From Haemaphysalis longicornis (Eukaryota > Arthropoda > Arachnida > Ixodida > Ixodidae): 64,000 bases of DNA. Shown in pieces: positions 31,279-41,660 of this stretch (positions within the stretch are counted from its first letter, which is position 1; the number at the start of each line of letters is the position of its first letter). The stretch spans positions 90,103,516 to 90,167,515 of the forward strand of contig CM023456.1 in NCBI GenBank assembly GCA_013339765.2. The letters are read 5' to 3'. The notes under the pieces are model-generated. The model saw only the letters and a list, made by a program, of their open reading frames with translations. It made no database searches and was not told the origin of the DNA. The translations under genes were made by a program, and so were the position numbers.

Positions 31279-31985
31279 TGATCAGGTTACGTGGCAAAGT
31301 AGACAGAATGTTATCACCCAGTGAGAAGCTGCAAAGAAAACAAGCATGCCAAGTGAAACATGCTTCAGCCTTTGTGCGTTGTGCAATGTGTGTTGTCTAT
31401 TCGATACCGATGACGTGTGGCCACAGTTATGTAGGACAAATTGGGCGATGTTTAATCATACGTCTGCAAGAACACAAAAACGGTGAAAAATCAAAGCAGG
31501 GCTCTCAACTATGGGAACACTGCACCACGCACGGCTGTTCGCCCATTTTCTGCGATACCAGAGTTTTGTCACGGCATCGAGATAAACCACTCGAGAGCTG
31601 ATTGAAGCATTTCACATTAAAAGGTCAGGAGATAGATGTGTTTTTACCCCATCAATTTTTATAACTGACAAAGAAAATTTTTATCTGTGCAACTAATTGC
31701 AATCGTAGCGGTTTCTTGGATTGTTATGGCTTCGCTGTTGTATTGCCATTACCCTTAGTTTGTCGCGTGTACACCCGTATGTATTTATTTTGTTAAAAAG
31801 TGAATTCATGGTTTCGCCCAAGGAGATGAACCCACCACGTGAGATGTTGAAAGTATATATTTGTGTTTCTTTTCATAAAACAAATAGTTGCGAGTTAGCG
31901 CCGTGTCGTCTATGTTTTTTTCTACTTTCGTCCCTGTTTTGTGAGCGCTTCCACCTTCAAGATGAACAGCTACCAACTAGCCCAA
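31256..31985 (+). mobile_element. Penelope-like retroelement, 3' part with GIY-YIG endonuclease domain
   Basis: The frame 31239-31601 reads VFLAPNKLIRLRGKV, the linker at the end of Penelope RT, then CVVYSIPMTCGHSYVGQIGR and CLIIRLQEHKNG, the GIY-YIG nuclease as it appears in Penelope-like elements (YSIP...YVGQTGR....RL.EH). A Cys/His set follows (LWEHCTTHGCSPIF) and then [12 protein letters not shown]. After a frame change the C-terminus seems to continue with [20 protein letters not shown] and DKENFYLC to about 31698. GTTGCGAGTTAGCGCCGTGT to CAACTAGCCCA (31880-31985) resembles the 3' UTR of tick Penelope elements (inference). The RT domain is absent. The nuclease would nick target DNA for cDNA priming. 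Confidence 0.7.
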
Positions 31986-32114
31986 TTGTCCGTTCTACAG
32001 TAGTGTGTGTCTGTGACGTAAGTGGCGTGTGCAAAATCTAGAGGGAACGCTGTTTTGACCGTTGCGGTTTTTGGGCACAAATTTGAGCCGCCCAAGAGCT
32101 GTAGTTTCATTCCT
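31986..32114. other. Unassigned sequence
   Basis: Short spacer with no recognised content. Confidence 0.4.
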
Positions 32115-32355
32115 CTTTGAGCATGAATCGATGCTGTCACTCTGCCAGAGTCCTGTACTGTTACCTCGCCCGTCGGCGCATTGTTCTTTGGCTTCGGCTC
32201 ACCTCTCGCTGTGAAGTAAACAGTTACGTTAGCCTACAACTTCTGGACTTCTTCAGCGCTGCAACAGCGGCTGGCTCCTCGCTTCACACTACGCTACCAC
32301 ACGTATGTCGCACGTGATGGAGCTCGGCTCGGGTCGGCTCTTCCCGGTCGCAACA
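32115..32355 (+). mobile_element. LTR fragment of the same family as 20509-23647, opposite orientation
   Basis: The plus strand follows the minus strand of the 5' LTR: GCTGTCACTCTGCCAGAGTC and CTGTACTGTTACCTCGCC in place of the CATCCTTCTCGAGTGCTCTA region, then the block ending CGTATGTCGCACG...GGAGCTCGGCTCGGGT, and a 3' terminus GGTCGCAACA at 32355 equivalent to the other LTR ends. Only the distal third of the LTR is left and identity is moderate. No internal region follows. Confidence 0.55.
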
Positions 32356-32869
32356 CCGAGGTTGAAGATCAAGTACGCATTAGGAGCACAACGTACTAAG
32401 GAATCAAGCCGGATATTAACGTAGATGCCCATAGTCATTGTTTTCACGGTATAATTGCCTTAATACTAATTATCGTTGTAGGACATAGTGAGCGCGAAAG
32501 TACTGTTTTGTCAAAATTTTCAAGGCCACGGTTCCGTATCTGCAGCCGGAGCGGCCCAGAATTGGTGGTGTGGTCGCCGCTGCCGGCTGGTTGCGCTGAT
32601 GAAGAGACTGAGGAGAACTTTCGTTCTTGCTTTGTTTGTGCAGTAGGCGCGTCCACCAAGTGCGGTGCGCTGCCACCTTTTTTCAGCGCAGGCACTGCAC
32701 AGCACGTGGAGTCGTGGAGGATTCTGAATCACTTTGGAACCACGCTGTTTTGTGCACAGGCGCGCACCATCCAAGATTTTAAAGCGAAGCTTTTTACCTT
32801 TACCCCCCAAGGGCCCTGTCGTGACAATTGGTGTCAACACATAACTCTCGATAACAAATAAAAGAAGTT
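32356..32869 (+). other. Unassigned region with 117-codon ORF
   Basis: An open frame from 32508 to 32861 (rich in Ser, Ala and Cys) starts in AT-rich sequence and ends shortly before an A-rich run. The 106-codon minus-strand frame over the same bases is equally open. Not recognised; probably chance. Confidence 0.25.
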
Positions 32870-33120
32870 ACTGCTACCTCCAGGAATCGTACCTGGAATG
32901 AATACAGAAACGGAGTGAAAGCCCGTTGTCTTACCTATTGAGCTATCAGCCCACTCGGAGACGGGGGAGACAGACGGTGCACTCACCGAGGTCATCCGCG
33001 GGTTTACCCCTGCGTTCTCACTGAATACCACGTGATAGCGCCATGCGACTTCTTGCGCCGCTGTGTGTTCCGGCCACGGCACGTGTAGCAGTCGAGTGCA
33101 CACCTTACGCATGCGCTAGG
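32870..33120 (-). repeat. tRNA-like SINE head, non-Ruka type
   Basis: The minus strand from about 32955 reads GGGCTGATAGCTCAATAGGT (A-box/D-arm), then AACGGGCTTTCACTCCGTT (anticodon-like arm with a 9-nt loop) and CCAGGTACGATTCCTGG, a perfect 5-bp T stem with 7-nt loop at about 32879-32898. Acceptor ends do not pair, so it is not a functional tRNA. The plus-strand side to 33120 may be the 5' flank or another repeat. Confidence 0.5.
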
Positions 33121-33136
33121 AGTTGTAAAAATTAAA

Positions 33137-33261
33137 GGAAGCTCACTTCAACGCATGACATTGCACTTCTCCTCCGTTTCGGCCACCCATCTCGTGGCCT
33201 CAGTCTGCGGCGACATAGATGGAGGAGAAGTGAGATCGTCTGACGCGCGGTTCGAGCTTCC
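33137..33261. repeat. Interrupted inverted repeat (hairpin), 125 bp
   Basis: Outer arms GGAAGCTC (33137-33144) and GAGCTTCC (33254-33261), and inner arms CACTTCTCCTCC and GGAGGAGAAGTG, are both perfect inverted matches, with poorly matched sequence between. Flanks TTGTAAAAATTAAA and TGTATATTTATAAAA extend the pairing weakly. Could be a small MITE. Confidence 0.6.
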
Positions 33262-33809
33262 TGTATATTTATAAAAAAAGTTACCGCTGATCTGCTTTAC
33301 CAGTACGACTCAACCCACCCCCGGGCATGAATCATGTGTTCATTTAACCTTAGCAAAGAATATCTCTCCGAAGGAATAAAGGGTGGGGTTAAGTGCATTT
33401 CCCTTGTCTCTAGTTACACTCTTTGAAGATCCATGTCTGTGAAATGAAGTGACATCGCATGGGTAGTTGTTATGCTGTCGTTTACAGGTTCTGTTTGCAA
33501 CCACCTTCAGGAGTGAATTGGCGAAGATTGTTTTGTCTTAGACAGCGCACGAACGCTTTTTTGCGAAGTACGCGCAGTTGTATATTGAGGTTTTGGTCTG
33601 CAGACATGAAATACCCATCGCCGGATACACATTTCTTTTCCGCGTGGGCACATTCGAGGATACGGGATGAAACAAGTAAAGTTGAGCGTATCTGTTCGTA
33701 TTATACAGGCGCGTATATTATAGGTTGAAGAAATTGCCTCAGCTCCTAGCTTTCAAATTAGTCCCCTGTGCCAGAGAAGTTCGCAAGATGTACTCCTAAA
33801 AAAAAAGTT
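33262..33809. other. Unassigned sequence
   Basis: An 89-codon plus-strand frame (33459-33728) with no recognisable motif. Confidence 0.35.
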
Positions 33810-34156
33810 CACCATCTTCCCATAGGGGAACTCTGAGTATTATGCGAAGCAGCCATGGGGTCGACTCAAGTTCCCATTAGTTTTCAGTTCGATCTTGGCG
33901 TGCGTTGCGAGAGGAGAATGAGGTGAGCGGAGCGCGTGTGCGCGTCATTTTTTTAGCACGGAGCTAGAGTGACCCCCCCCCAGCGGAGTACGCAGCGGCT
34001 ACCGTCGCGTCTCTAACCCTAAGCTGCTTCGCATTATCGTGCGCAGAGCCGCATATGTTGCCATTCGCTGCGCAATTCAGGAGAGGGGAGGAGCTTCGGA
34101 AAGGAGAGGAGGAATTCCTTGCATATTACTCAGGGTTCCCATACGGGAAGATGAGG
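33810..34156. mobile_element. MITE (non-autonomous DNA transposon) with ~36-bp TIRs
   Basis: The left end CACCATCTTCCCATAGGGGA then ACTCTGAGTATTATGC (33810-33846) matches the reverse complement of the right end, CCTCATCTTCCCGTATGGGA then ACCCTGAGTAATATGC (34156-34121), at about 30 of 36 positions. A second, internal inverted pair lies beside it: ATTATGCGAAGCAGC (33839-33853) and GCTGCTTCGCATTAT (34023-34037), 14 of 15 matched. No transposase ORF. A further GGCTGCTTCGCAT at 34322-34334 suggests the repeat, or a second copy, may extend to there. Target-site duplication not resolved. Confidence 0.6.
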
Positions 34157-37100
34157 ACGGTGGCTGGACGCGAAGCTATCTCGTGATGGATTATTTGGTT
34201 GGCCAATCCCTAGGGGCATCCTGCAATCATCATCAGCGGTGCCTGGCCAGGCATGAGCAGTGGGGGTGCGGACGCCGCACAACGGCGCCCACACAACGGC
34301 GGAGGGAACAGGCTCGACCATAGGCTGCTTCGCATCTAAAACTGCAGGGCTAAAAGTATCGACGGCGCAATATGATTGACCATGTACTCATCATGGTTCT
34401 GATGTGGCGTTTTTGTCTGCCTGCACACAGCTGGCGACGGCACCATTGCGTAGTACATTATCTGCGCTCTGGAGACAAGGTGTTTGTGCAAATTGCATAT
34501 GATGACTGTTCGTCTCGTGACCGACGTGTCATGGTGAGCCTAGTAACACGTGGTCGACCTTGTGTGAGCGGTTTGTTTAGCCTGGTGGAACGCTCGATAA
34601 TGACGTAGCGTCAGGGAGGAAGGAATGGGGGGGGGGGCCTAGTCACTGTGTGATGGAAGATGAAGCTAGGCATTGTGATGTGTTGGAAATTCCAAAACTC
34701 TCTTGTTGGGAATTTGTAGGTGTAACCTAAAAATGCTGTTTGTTTACTGAAGATTTCGTGTTTCCCTACGAATGACAAAAAAAGCTGTGTTGCATATCAA
34801 TGAAATTACGGAGTCTGAGTTTATGTTCGGCAAATTGAACGGGAGGCAGCCAAGCGACCGCATTAATACCGGAACTGTGGTACTCGATACTACTCTTTTC
34901 ATTTTATGGTGAACTAGAGGTCCGATTTCATTTGTCTCACTTAGTACCCAATTTATAACTATTAGAGAAGGACAGATAACGGCAGATAAGGACTGCGTTC
35001 ACGTTTCCTGGTAAAACTGTAGATACGTTGCATTGTCCACTTGAAGCTTTATCATTCGGTCTGCCTCTGTGGTAAAACTCTGGACTGAATAAGGACGTCT
35101 AGATTTGGTTTCATGCAAGTTTATATCCTATGGCAACATTATCTCCGAGTTAGTGATTGCAGAGGCGCAAATCGACAATGAGAGGTAATATTAGGGCCTT
35201 CATTCATTCGAAGTTTTTTTGTGAATTTTAGGCTGATACGTTTATCCGTAGCCCAAAAAATGCATCGCTGGAAGTGGCAGCATTCAAAATGACTGCAACA
35301 TGTCCATTACTGCACACTTCATTCATTTACAGCCTGCAGTTTTTCATCATTTTTTCTATTTTGCGGTGTTGAAAGCGATACGCTGCCACGCCAGTGTAGC
35401 AACAAGTACGTCAGACAATCTTCTTTTTCGTCTCGGTGGAATCGTTTTACTTACTGCTCGAATAGTCACAGTTCTAGTGGTTTAAGCGGAGGGATTGTCA
35501 GTTTTAGTGCACGAGAAAGTGCACGAGTCAGTTTTAGTGCACCGTCACATTCAACAAAATAATCTCGCGGAGCCAGACTCGGGCCCCTACACTGCAAATA
35601 ACGGTATCCTTCGTTCAGGTTCCTAACCGTAATAATGTTTAAACAAACCAGTACTATGCTTTGACTTCCTTTGACTGAACAACTGGTTCACAGGGGTAGG
35701 TTCAGCAGTATGTGAACTGTTTCCTCATTACTAAAAACGTTTTCATGAGGGGACGACGCATGCCAAATGTCTGAGCTCATGCTAACTGGCCGTTTTAAGG
35801 CTCAATTGGAGCGGTACACGAACGGTGACGAAATTATTTCGGGATCTTTATATGACATTCAGAAGGTAAGGCCCTAAAAGGAGAGCAGGTATATCGCGTT
35901 ACAAATCTAGAGGGGGAAACGAAGCCCTACTTCTATAAGACGTGGCTTTGTAGCGGCTCCATTTTCTTTAAATAGCCAAATTGCGCCAATGAGAGAATAC
36001 TGGCCCTCGTTATTTGGGGCGAGGAAGTCTCTTTACGAGATGCGAATAAAATGGATAGCAGTACCACCAGCCTTGTGCATAGCATTTGTTTGTATAAGCA
36101 TCTGCACTGCTCTACAGCTATAGCTAATAAATCCTTTTTTTCGTCTTCAAGTTACCTAGCGGTGCAAGTTAATTTTAGGCAATAAGAAGAGTCGTAAAAG
36201 TGCCACAGTACTTTCCCATGTTTATTGAAGGGAACAAACCTATTCTGGGGGCTTTTCTGATGGATTAACAACCAACGTTTGTCCACTGAAAAGAGTCCTA
36301 ATGTTTCGGTCCATTTGCACCGCTCTCATTATTAATTTAGTGGCGCCGTCTGGGACTACATGGCGCCAAATGCATAAAGCGGCATTGCCGGCGTTTTAAA
36401 GTGGTACTTTCTGTGATTTGCTCTCAAGCAAAGCAAGTGATTAAAAAATTGCATAATCTTAAAATAGCATTGTTTTAAAAGACACTTCAAGCACGCGTGA
36501 CCTCACTAGGCTATATTCAAAAGCAGTACAAGAGGCACTTGCGCTGTTCTCGGATTCAGAACATTGCAAATTACCTGTGGGGGTGTGGGGGGAGAGTTTT
36601 CATTAAACTGAAAACCTAAAAACCTAATTACCCACTCTACATCGATTAACATTGTCATTTGCAGCGGAATCACTTGAGAGTGCATTTATTTTGACATATT
36701 AAGTTTCCCGGGCGTTATTAACTGGGCATTGTCATCTCGGTCAAGTTCTCATGATGTAGGAAAACAAAAACAACCTAAGCAGCTTTGCTTTTTTCTGAAC
36801 AATTACACATGCCGTCCTTTCGCACCTCAATGTGACCGTGTTTTTCATTCTTCCGGGGTCTCGGAGCTAGCCTTTTTTTTTAGGATAGGAAGCTTTCTTT
36901 GAACTGCCCAAGTGAAGAAATTGCGGAACATTTCTCGTTTGCACGTACAGGAATGTTCGCAACGCAACCTTCTAAGACGACCGCCCGGCGATAGGTGTAT
37001 GTGAGGACTGCAGCACCTAAAGGTGCACGCTGGAAATCCCAAAAAGAATAAAAAGCTCTCTTGCCTCAGTCCACATCTTGGTGTTTCTCGTAAGACAATT

Positions 37101-37919
37101 TTCACTTAAAAAGAACCGTCTATGAAATCGAAGCCGCAGCGGGAGTGCTAACGACGAACCAACTGTCTTTATTGTAGCCCCCAATTATTTCTACAGCAAG
37201 CCAGTGCACCTCGCCGTGGAGTGTTCAGCAATGGATTAGATTGGCTGCTGGCGCTTCCGGGGCTAAGAACACTCATCGAGGCGGAAACGCAACTTCCGAT
37301 TCAGAATCAAAGAACGAGGAATCAGCGGTGCCGGTTGGGTAGGTCACACGCGCAGAGGGGAAAATGATGGGAAGGTTGGTAGGTCGTTTTCTACCGGAAG
37401 GCCGCAATCGGAAACGTGGAAGCGTTTTGTTGTGTACGAAAAAAACTAGTGCGTAATAGTATAGCAGGGTGTTGACTTTTTCTCCTTTCTTGCTTCCGGG
37501 TGTCAGTTTTTTTTAGCGGGTCATTTTTCGCGGTCGTCTGCTGTGTTTTGTATCCATCCCGTCTTTTAACTTTGCCGTTCCGCCAGTTATCTCATGTATG
37601 ATGTCAGCGCACCCTTGGGGATCTTTCGTGCCCGCAATATGTCTACACTGCAGCCATAACAACTTCGAAAACATTTGTTAAATTCGTTTTATTTAAATAT
37701 TTGGTGCTAAAACTTAGCTAGCGCAGGCCCAATACTGCGTTTTCTTTTTTTTACTTTCAGTGACGTTGTATTCGTGTTATCCGTCGAATTTTCTAGGAAT
37801 AATGCCAGAGAAAAGAGGGACACAATTGTTGAATGATACCGAAGAGGCCAGTGCTATGTAATGCTGGGCTTGCTACTTACAATTGGTTGGCCAACGTGTA
37901 ATGAGGGATAATTAACAAA
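34157..37919. other. Long unassigned stretch
   Basis: No transposon protein, RNA gene or splice-bounded exon recognised in 3.8 kb. Minor items: a 12-G run at 34627-34638 and a 16-bp direct repeat (GTCAGTTTTAGTGCAC) at 35497 and 35527. Confidence 0.4.
35497..35542. repeat. Short direct repeat, 30-bp offset
   Basis: GTCAGTTTTAGTGCAC occurs at 35497-35512 and 35527-35542, with GTGCACGA between the copies. Confidence 0.8.
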
Positions 37920-37989
37920 ACGAACAGTAATAATAATAATAAACGAAAAAAAGTATCACATGAACGCACGCACACACATATACGCAAAA

Positions 37990-38330
37990 TAGCGTGAGAG
38001 GCAGCTGCAAGCTGGTGTCTGGTCCAGAGTCTCTAAGAAAATGCCCAAGCACTTTAAAACTCGGCACCGCACGGTCTTTCCTGTTCCAGGTGCCCAAGAA
38101 GTCCTGCATGCTGAGATTTCGCGCCCGTAGTTAACTTCGCGCCGTCATTCACGCCGAGGAGAAGCGTGGACCAACACAAACTCCTCGAGAAGCGTGGACC
38201 AACACCTGTTCAGCGTCCTCTCGTAAACCGCAAAGGGGACACAGAGGTGATGTCACCTGTCCAATTTTCTAAAGGAAGGTTTTCGTATATGCTGCTTTGA
38301 GACGCAGGGCGATTATTGCACACTGACTTG
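37990..38330 (-). pseudogene. LINE C-terminal Cys/His knuckle and tail
   Basis: The minus strand near 38300-38210 reads IALRLKAAYTKTF, a stop, KIGQVTSPLCPLCGLREDAE and QVLVHA, the (L)RLG.AYT...... IG...SP.C..CG..ED.EH.L..C pattern that closes many arthropod LINE ORF2 proteins (last Cys lost here). FLGTWNRKDRAVPSFKVLGH near 38100-38040 corresponds to the LLGPW.......ALL.FL..TGL tail. A 28-bp duplication interrupts the region at 38158-38205. Confidence 0.65.
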
Positions 38331-38539
38331 GTCTGGGTAAACCGTGCAAGATACGAAACGTACACTGTGGTTCGACAGCCTAAAGGGGCGCGTACTGGAG
38401 ATCCGGTTTCCGCCACTCCTCCAACTGCATGCGCCATCCGAGTGTTGTACTAATCCGTTGACATCCTCCATGATAAAGTGAGTCGGGCTGGTGAGCTCAT
38501 GGAATGTCCCTCGGGCGCGAGCCGATCATACATTACATG

Positions 38540-38920
38540 GTCCGTGATGCCGTGATGACACAGTGTCTAGGCAACCACTGCAACAAAATAGTGTGTCCTT
38601 TGCGCAGTGCTTCTGTGTGCATTATGTTAGATTTCGTGAATCAGATGGCCTTGAGGACTTCCTCACTTTAGAATCTCTTGAAGCAAAGAACCTTGAAGCA
38701 AAGTCCAGGAAAACAACCCAAGTTTTTGGAGAGCAGTGCTCGACAATCTGCAGCGCAGCTCTCACTGATGCCAGCTCGGTTTTTGCAGCCGATTCCTTGT
38801 GGCGGAGCTTAAGGCTCACAGAGGCCCCCGAAGATGGTACCTATACACCTGCGCAGGAAGATTCGGAGGTCACTGACCCATCAGCATGCACGTGGGTATA
38901 CCCAACACAGTAGTATTCAA
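38540..38920 (-). pseudogene. LINE RNase H domain
   Basis: Minus-strand blocks: YTHVHADGSVTSESSCAGV (first Asp; YTDGS equivalent, about 38905-38850), then ESAAKTELASVRAALQIVEH (second acidic residue; AEL.(A/G)(L/I).AAL, about 38800-38740), WVVFLDFAS (third Asp; W.VF.DS), and in another frame LRKGHTILLQWLPRHCVI (the QW.P.HCGI block). The glycine after HC is changed to valine. The domain is frame-shifted between the third and fourth blocks. The 116-codon plus-strand frame over the same bases (38563-38913) is its shadow. Confidence 0.7.
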
Positions 38921-39239
38921 GCCGGTGAAGGCATTGTTGACTTTTGGCCGATTAAAGGCGCTGTTATTATTGCCCACATAAAAGGGCCAGGACAGTACCT
39001 CAGGTCAAATGGGGCATTGATAGTGGGGCGGCAGGAATCCTTGCACATGCTTCTGGAGGTACCAGCCAGGGGATGGGCAAACGAACCTTTAACATGGCGG
39101 AAGCAGAAGCGGATATTTTCTTGTCGCAGTAGTAGAGTGGCTGAGAGTTAGTCTGTTTCAAAGCGCCATTGTCATTGAAGTGCACCTAGGGAGTCGCAGG
39201 AAAAACGCAGAGGTTGAGCCTGTAGTCCCTCTACTTGCT

Positions 39240-39905
39240 TGACGTTGCTCCGGTCAGTAGTAAGCCTAGGTCAGGCACTCAATAGCGAAGTCGACCAATA
39301 AAGAGCGCATTGTAGAGTCGTAGCAGCGAAGCAACCGGGCAACCTGAAGCAACCGGGCCTGCGGGTGCCTGCAAGCATCCGTAGGGTGTGTACGAAACTC
39401 TGCTGTTTGTCTTTAAGGCACCGAATATGATGGGTCTAAGACATTGACCTGTGAAGGACAATTCCCAAGAATCGATGGAATCACACTTATAGGATGGTGC
39501 AGCCTGCTATAGTCAGGTCGTAGCAAGATATAGCGTCTTGTAAATACCACCGCCGCGCATTTTTCTGGCAGAAGACCATACCACAGTTTCTCAGGTATCG
39601 TTCCAATCTTGGGATCGCTAGTTGCAGCTTCCATTGCATGCTCCGGCGGTTTGTACCCGAGCACCAGACACAGATGTCATCAGCATACGGTATAATATTG
39701 TTAGAAGCTAATTCTTTCGGGATACCAACAAGACAGATGTCAGAAAGAGGGGGGCTATAAGGACACGGCCTTGCGGAACACCTTTTCTTATAGCCTGACG
39801 GGTAATCTCCCCGCTAGCAGGGGTGATACATACGGTCCTCTCTTTAGGATAGTAACTCAGCTACCCAAAAATCTGTCCCCTTAAACCTACAGCCGCCATT
39901 TCTCG
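39240..39905 (-). pseudogene. LINE RT, second palm and thumb
   Basis: The minus strand resumes AVGLRGQIFG, then (after an in-frame TAG) ITRQAIRKGVPQGRVLIAPL (GVPQGSVLSPLL block), then IIPYADDICVWCSG, an intact YADD catalytic box at about 39690-39650. After a further frame change GLLPEKCAAVVFTRR (LG(L)..PEK...VFT.K block) and finally LLRLYNALFIGRLRY (thumb block, about 39330-39282) follow. Separate frames for each block show several indels. Confidence 0.75.
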
Positions 39906-39909
39906 GCAA

Positions 39910-40326
39910 ATAATCATACCTGATTTTAAAATTTTCTTCAGCGCGGCTGTTCCTTTTTTGTCTTCATTTTGTTGTTCCTTTTGAGCTGTTCAAACACCTA
40001 GCTTTTTTCTCACTTACATATAAGTAGCCAAATCTATGCCAAATATGCCGAAGCATGAACAGTCTTTTTGCGCCTTTTTATCTTTTTTTTTCTTAGGTGT
40101 AGTTTTTTAATGCTATTCTGCCGTTATGCTACACGGGCTACATTTTTGTGCCTTTCGGGTGCCTCTTGTCTTGATTTTTTTGTTTTGTTTTAGTGCTTCT
40201 TTAGCTTTGTACACTTGTTTACCTTGCGTGCATATTATTCTATTGTACATGTGTACGTATCATACCCAGTCTCCCTCTGTAACGCCCCACCCTGGCCTTG
40301 AGGGTAGCCCTAAATAAATAAATAGC
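39910..40326 (+). mobile_element. Nested insertion: 3' end of another LINE
   Basis: It splits the RT of the minus-strand LINE: coding stops making sense at 40326 and resumes at about 39905 with GLRGQIFG. The insert reads on the plus strand as an AT-rich UTR ending CCCTGGCCTTGAGGGTAGCC followed by CTAAATAAATAAATA at 40326. A GC-rich hairpin-like end plus an (AAAT)n tail is typical of a 5'-truncated CR1/L2-type LINE insertion. It is younger than the LINE it interrupts. Confidence 0.6.
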
Positions 40327-40329
40327 ATC

Positions 40330-40810
40330 ATTGGCGGCGCTGTGAAAAGCAGCCTGTATGTCTAGAAAGACAGCTACGACAACGTTATTCAACATTATCT
40401 GCTGTGTTATGTCCTGTGATAACCCAAGGACCTTATCTATCCTACTCCTTCCGCGCATGAACCCCCCCCCCATTTGTGGTGGATACACTGCCTGTTTTCA
40501 ATGTAACATGCCGGGCGCTCCGAAAACATCTTACTCATAACCTTTACAACGCAGCTAAATTGTGTCATTGGTCGGTAGGAGTTCGCTTTCGCTGGTGACG
40601 TGCCCTATTGCACAGCTGGTCTCACAAGCCCGATCTTCCAGATGACTACGAGGCGCCCTGAGCTCCAGGAAGTATTGTACATGGAGAAAAACTGCTGAAG
40701 GGCCTTCTCACCAACATGGGCTAAGCTGGAGTAGCGTAATCTTGCAGGCGCCTGGTGCTGCCGATCGGTTCACTGACGCTACGCAATTAAGCAGCTCCCG
40801 CTTGGTGAAA
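40330..40810 (-). pseudogene. LINE RT, fingers and first palm motif
   Basis: The minus strand near 40808-40718 reads FTKRELLNCVASVNRSAAPG, the block that usually precedes APGPD(G/R)IT. Further on (40488-40330) GGGFMRGRSRIDKVLGL and AVFLDIQAAFHSAAND correspond to G(F)R.GRS..D....L and the AVFLDI..AFD.V catalytic block; the Asp after F in AFD is histidine here, while the first Asp of FLD is kept. The reading is cut at about 40327 by the nested insertion. Confidence 0.75.
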
Positions 40811-41329
40811 GGAAAGTATAAAATCACAGCATATGGTGTAAAGAGTCCAGGACGTCGCAAAAATGGATGCTAAAGTAGAATTAAAAGAGAATGTGATCTT
40901 TTTGCAGTAAGGTTCCGTCACTTTAACCTCATTGAGTCCGCTACGTACAGCCACTGATGAAAATGGGTGTATCTGACACGGCTCCGCATGAAAGCTGCTG
41001 ACTACGCGCCAGATGCCGAGAGAGGCACGCGTGTGTCCAGACTCCAGGTGTGAGCACAGCAGCCTCCATTGCTCCTTGCCGAGCTGGTCGATGTGACTTG
41101 GCGCGCGCTTTTCTACGCGCCCGGCAGCAGCGGATATCATCTGGCGGTAACGCCCTTTGCGCACGGCGCTCTGCTCGGGGACGGATGGCTGGAAGTCGCC
41201 CGTTTTCAGCGTACGGTACGGACGGAGCGTGGCTTCAATAGCTGAACTTGAACCATTGTTACGGGAGTGCTTTTGTGATGATCTCGACGAGCTCTTCACG
41301 AGTTGTGATTTTGTCGCTGGAATCCTCGT

Positions 41330-41660
41330 AGTGATCTATCCTGGCCCCTCTGGATAGGAATGAACCTGCCGCGGGGACCCATGACAAGAATATAGCTTGG
41401 CCCATGGTCACTTGCAAGGCTTTTAATACCGGTGTGCCAGACTACAGAATTCATCAACGAGCCAGAGACCATTGTTATATCAACGCAGTGGCCATTGTGC
41501 CACGACATAATGTCGGGGTTCCAGCGTTTTCCACCACCTGTCCTGCCGCACTCGCCACCTCCAGTAGGCGACGACTCCTCAATGAATGTGTCACCTCCCC
41601 TAGTCTAATAGTACTCGTATACGCGATACGGGGTTCGTAAGCCCTAACAGCAATGCCCCC
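41330..41660 (-). pseudogene. LINE APE-type endonuclease, C-terminal part
   Basis: The minus strand reads VDITMVSGSLMNSVVWHTGI then KSLASDHGPSYILV (about 41500-41390), matching the DLT......W....LGSDH..I end of APE-like LINE endonucleases; SDH includes the catalytic Asp-His pair. IRLGEVTHS just before it corresponds to the (T)R.G(NS) block, with an apparent insertion between them. The N-terminal half of the domain is missing or unrecognisable. Confidence 0.6.

Larger units (their letters stand above)
37920..41660 (-). mobile_element. Near full-length non-LTR retrotransposon (LINE) with endonuclease, RT, RNase H
   Basis: Read on the minus strand from 41660, successive pieces in changing frames give the end of an APE-type endonuclease, the RT palm and thumb, RNase H and a C-terminal Cys/His knuckle, with a final CT-rich UTR and an (ATT)n-type 3' tail at about 37944-37925. 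The order and the RNase H place it with the I/Jockey superfamily. Stops and frameshifts occur in all domains, so it is dead. A 0.4-kb LINE 3' end in the other orientation is inserted in the RT (39910-40326). Removing it leaves about 3.3 kb of host element. The ORF1 and the start of the endonuclease were not found. A 19-bp word (GAGAAGCGTGGACCAACAC) is duplicated within it at 38159 and 38187. Confidence 0.8.

Noticed and set aside
32879..32955. Functional tRNA gene on the minus strand
   Set aside because: Perfect T arm, but acceptor ends do not pair and the anticodon-like loop is 9 nt rather than 7.
38563..38913. 116-codon plus-strand ORF as a gene
   Set aside because: It is the antisense of the RNase H domain of the minus-strand LINE.
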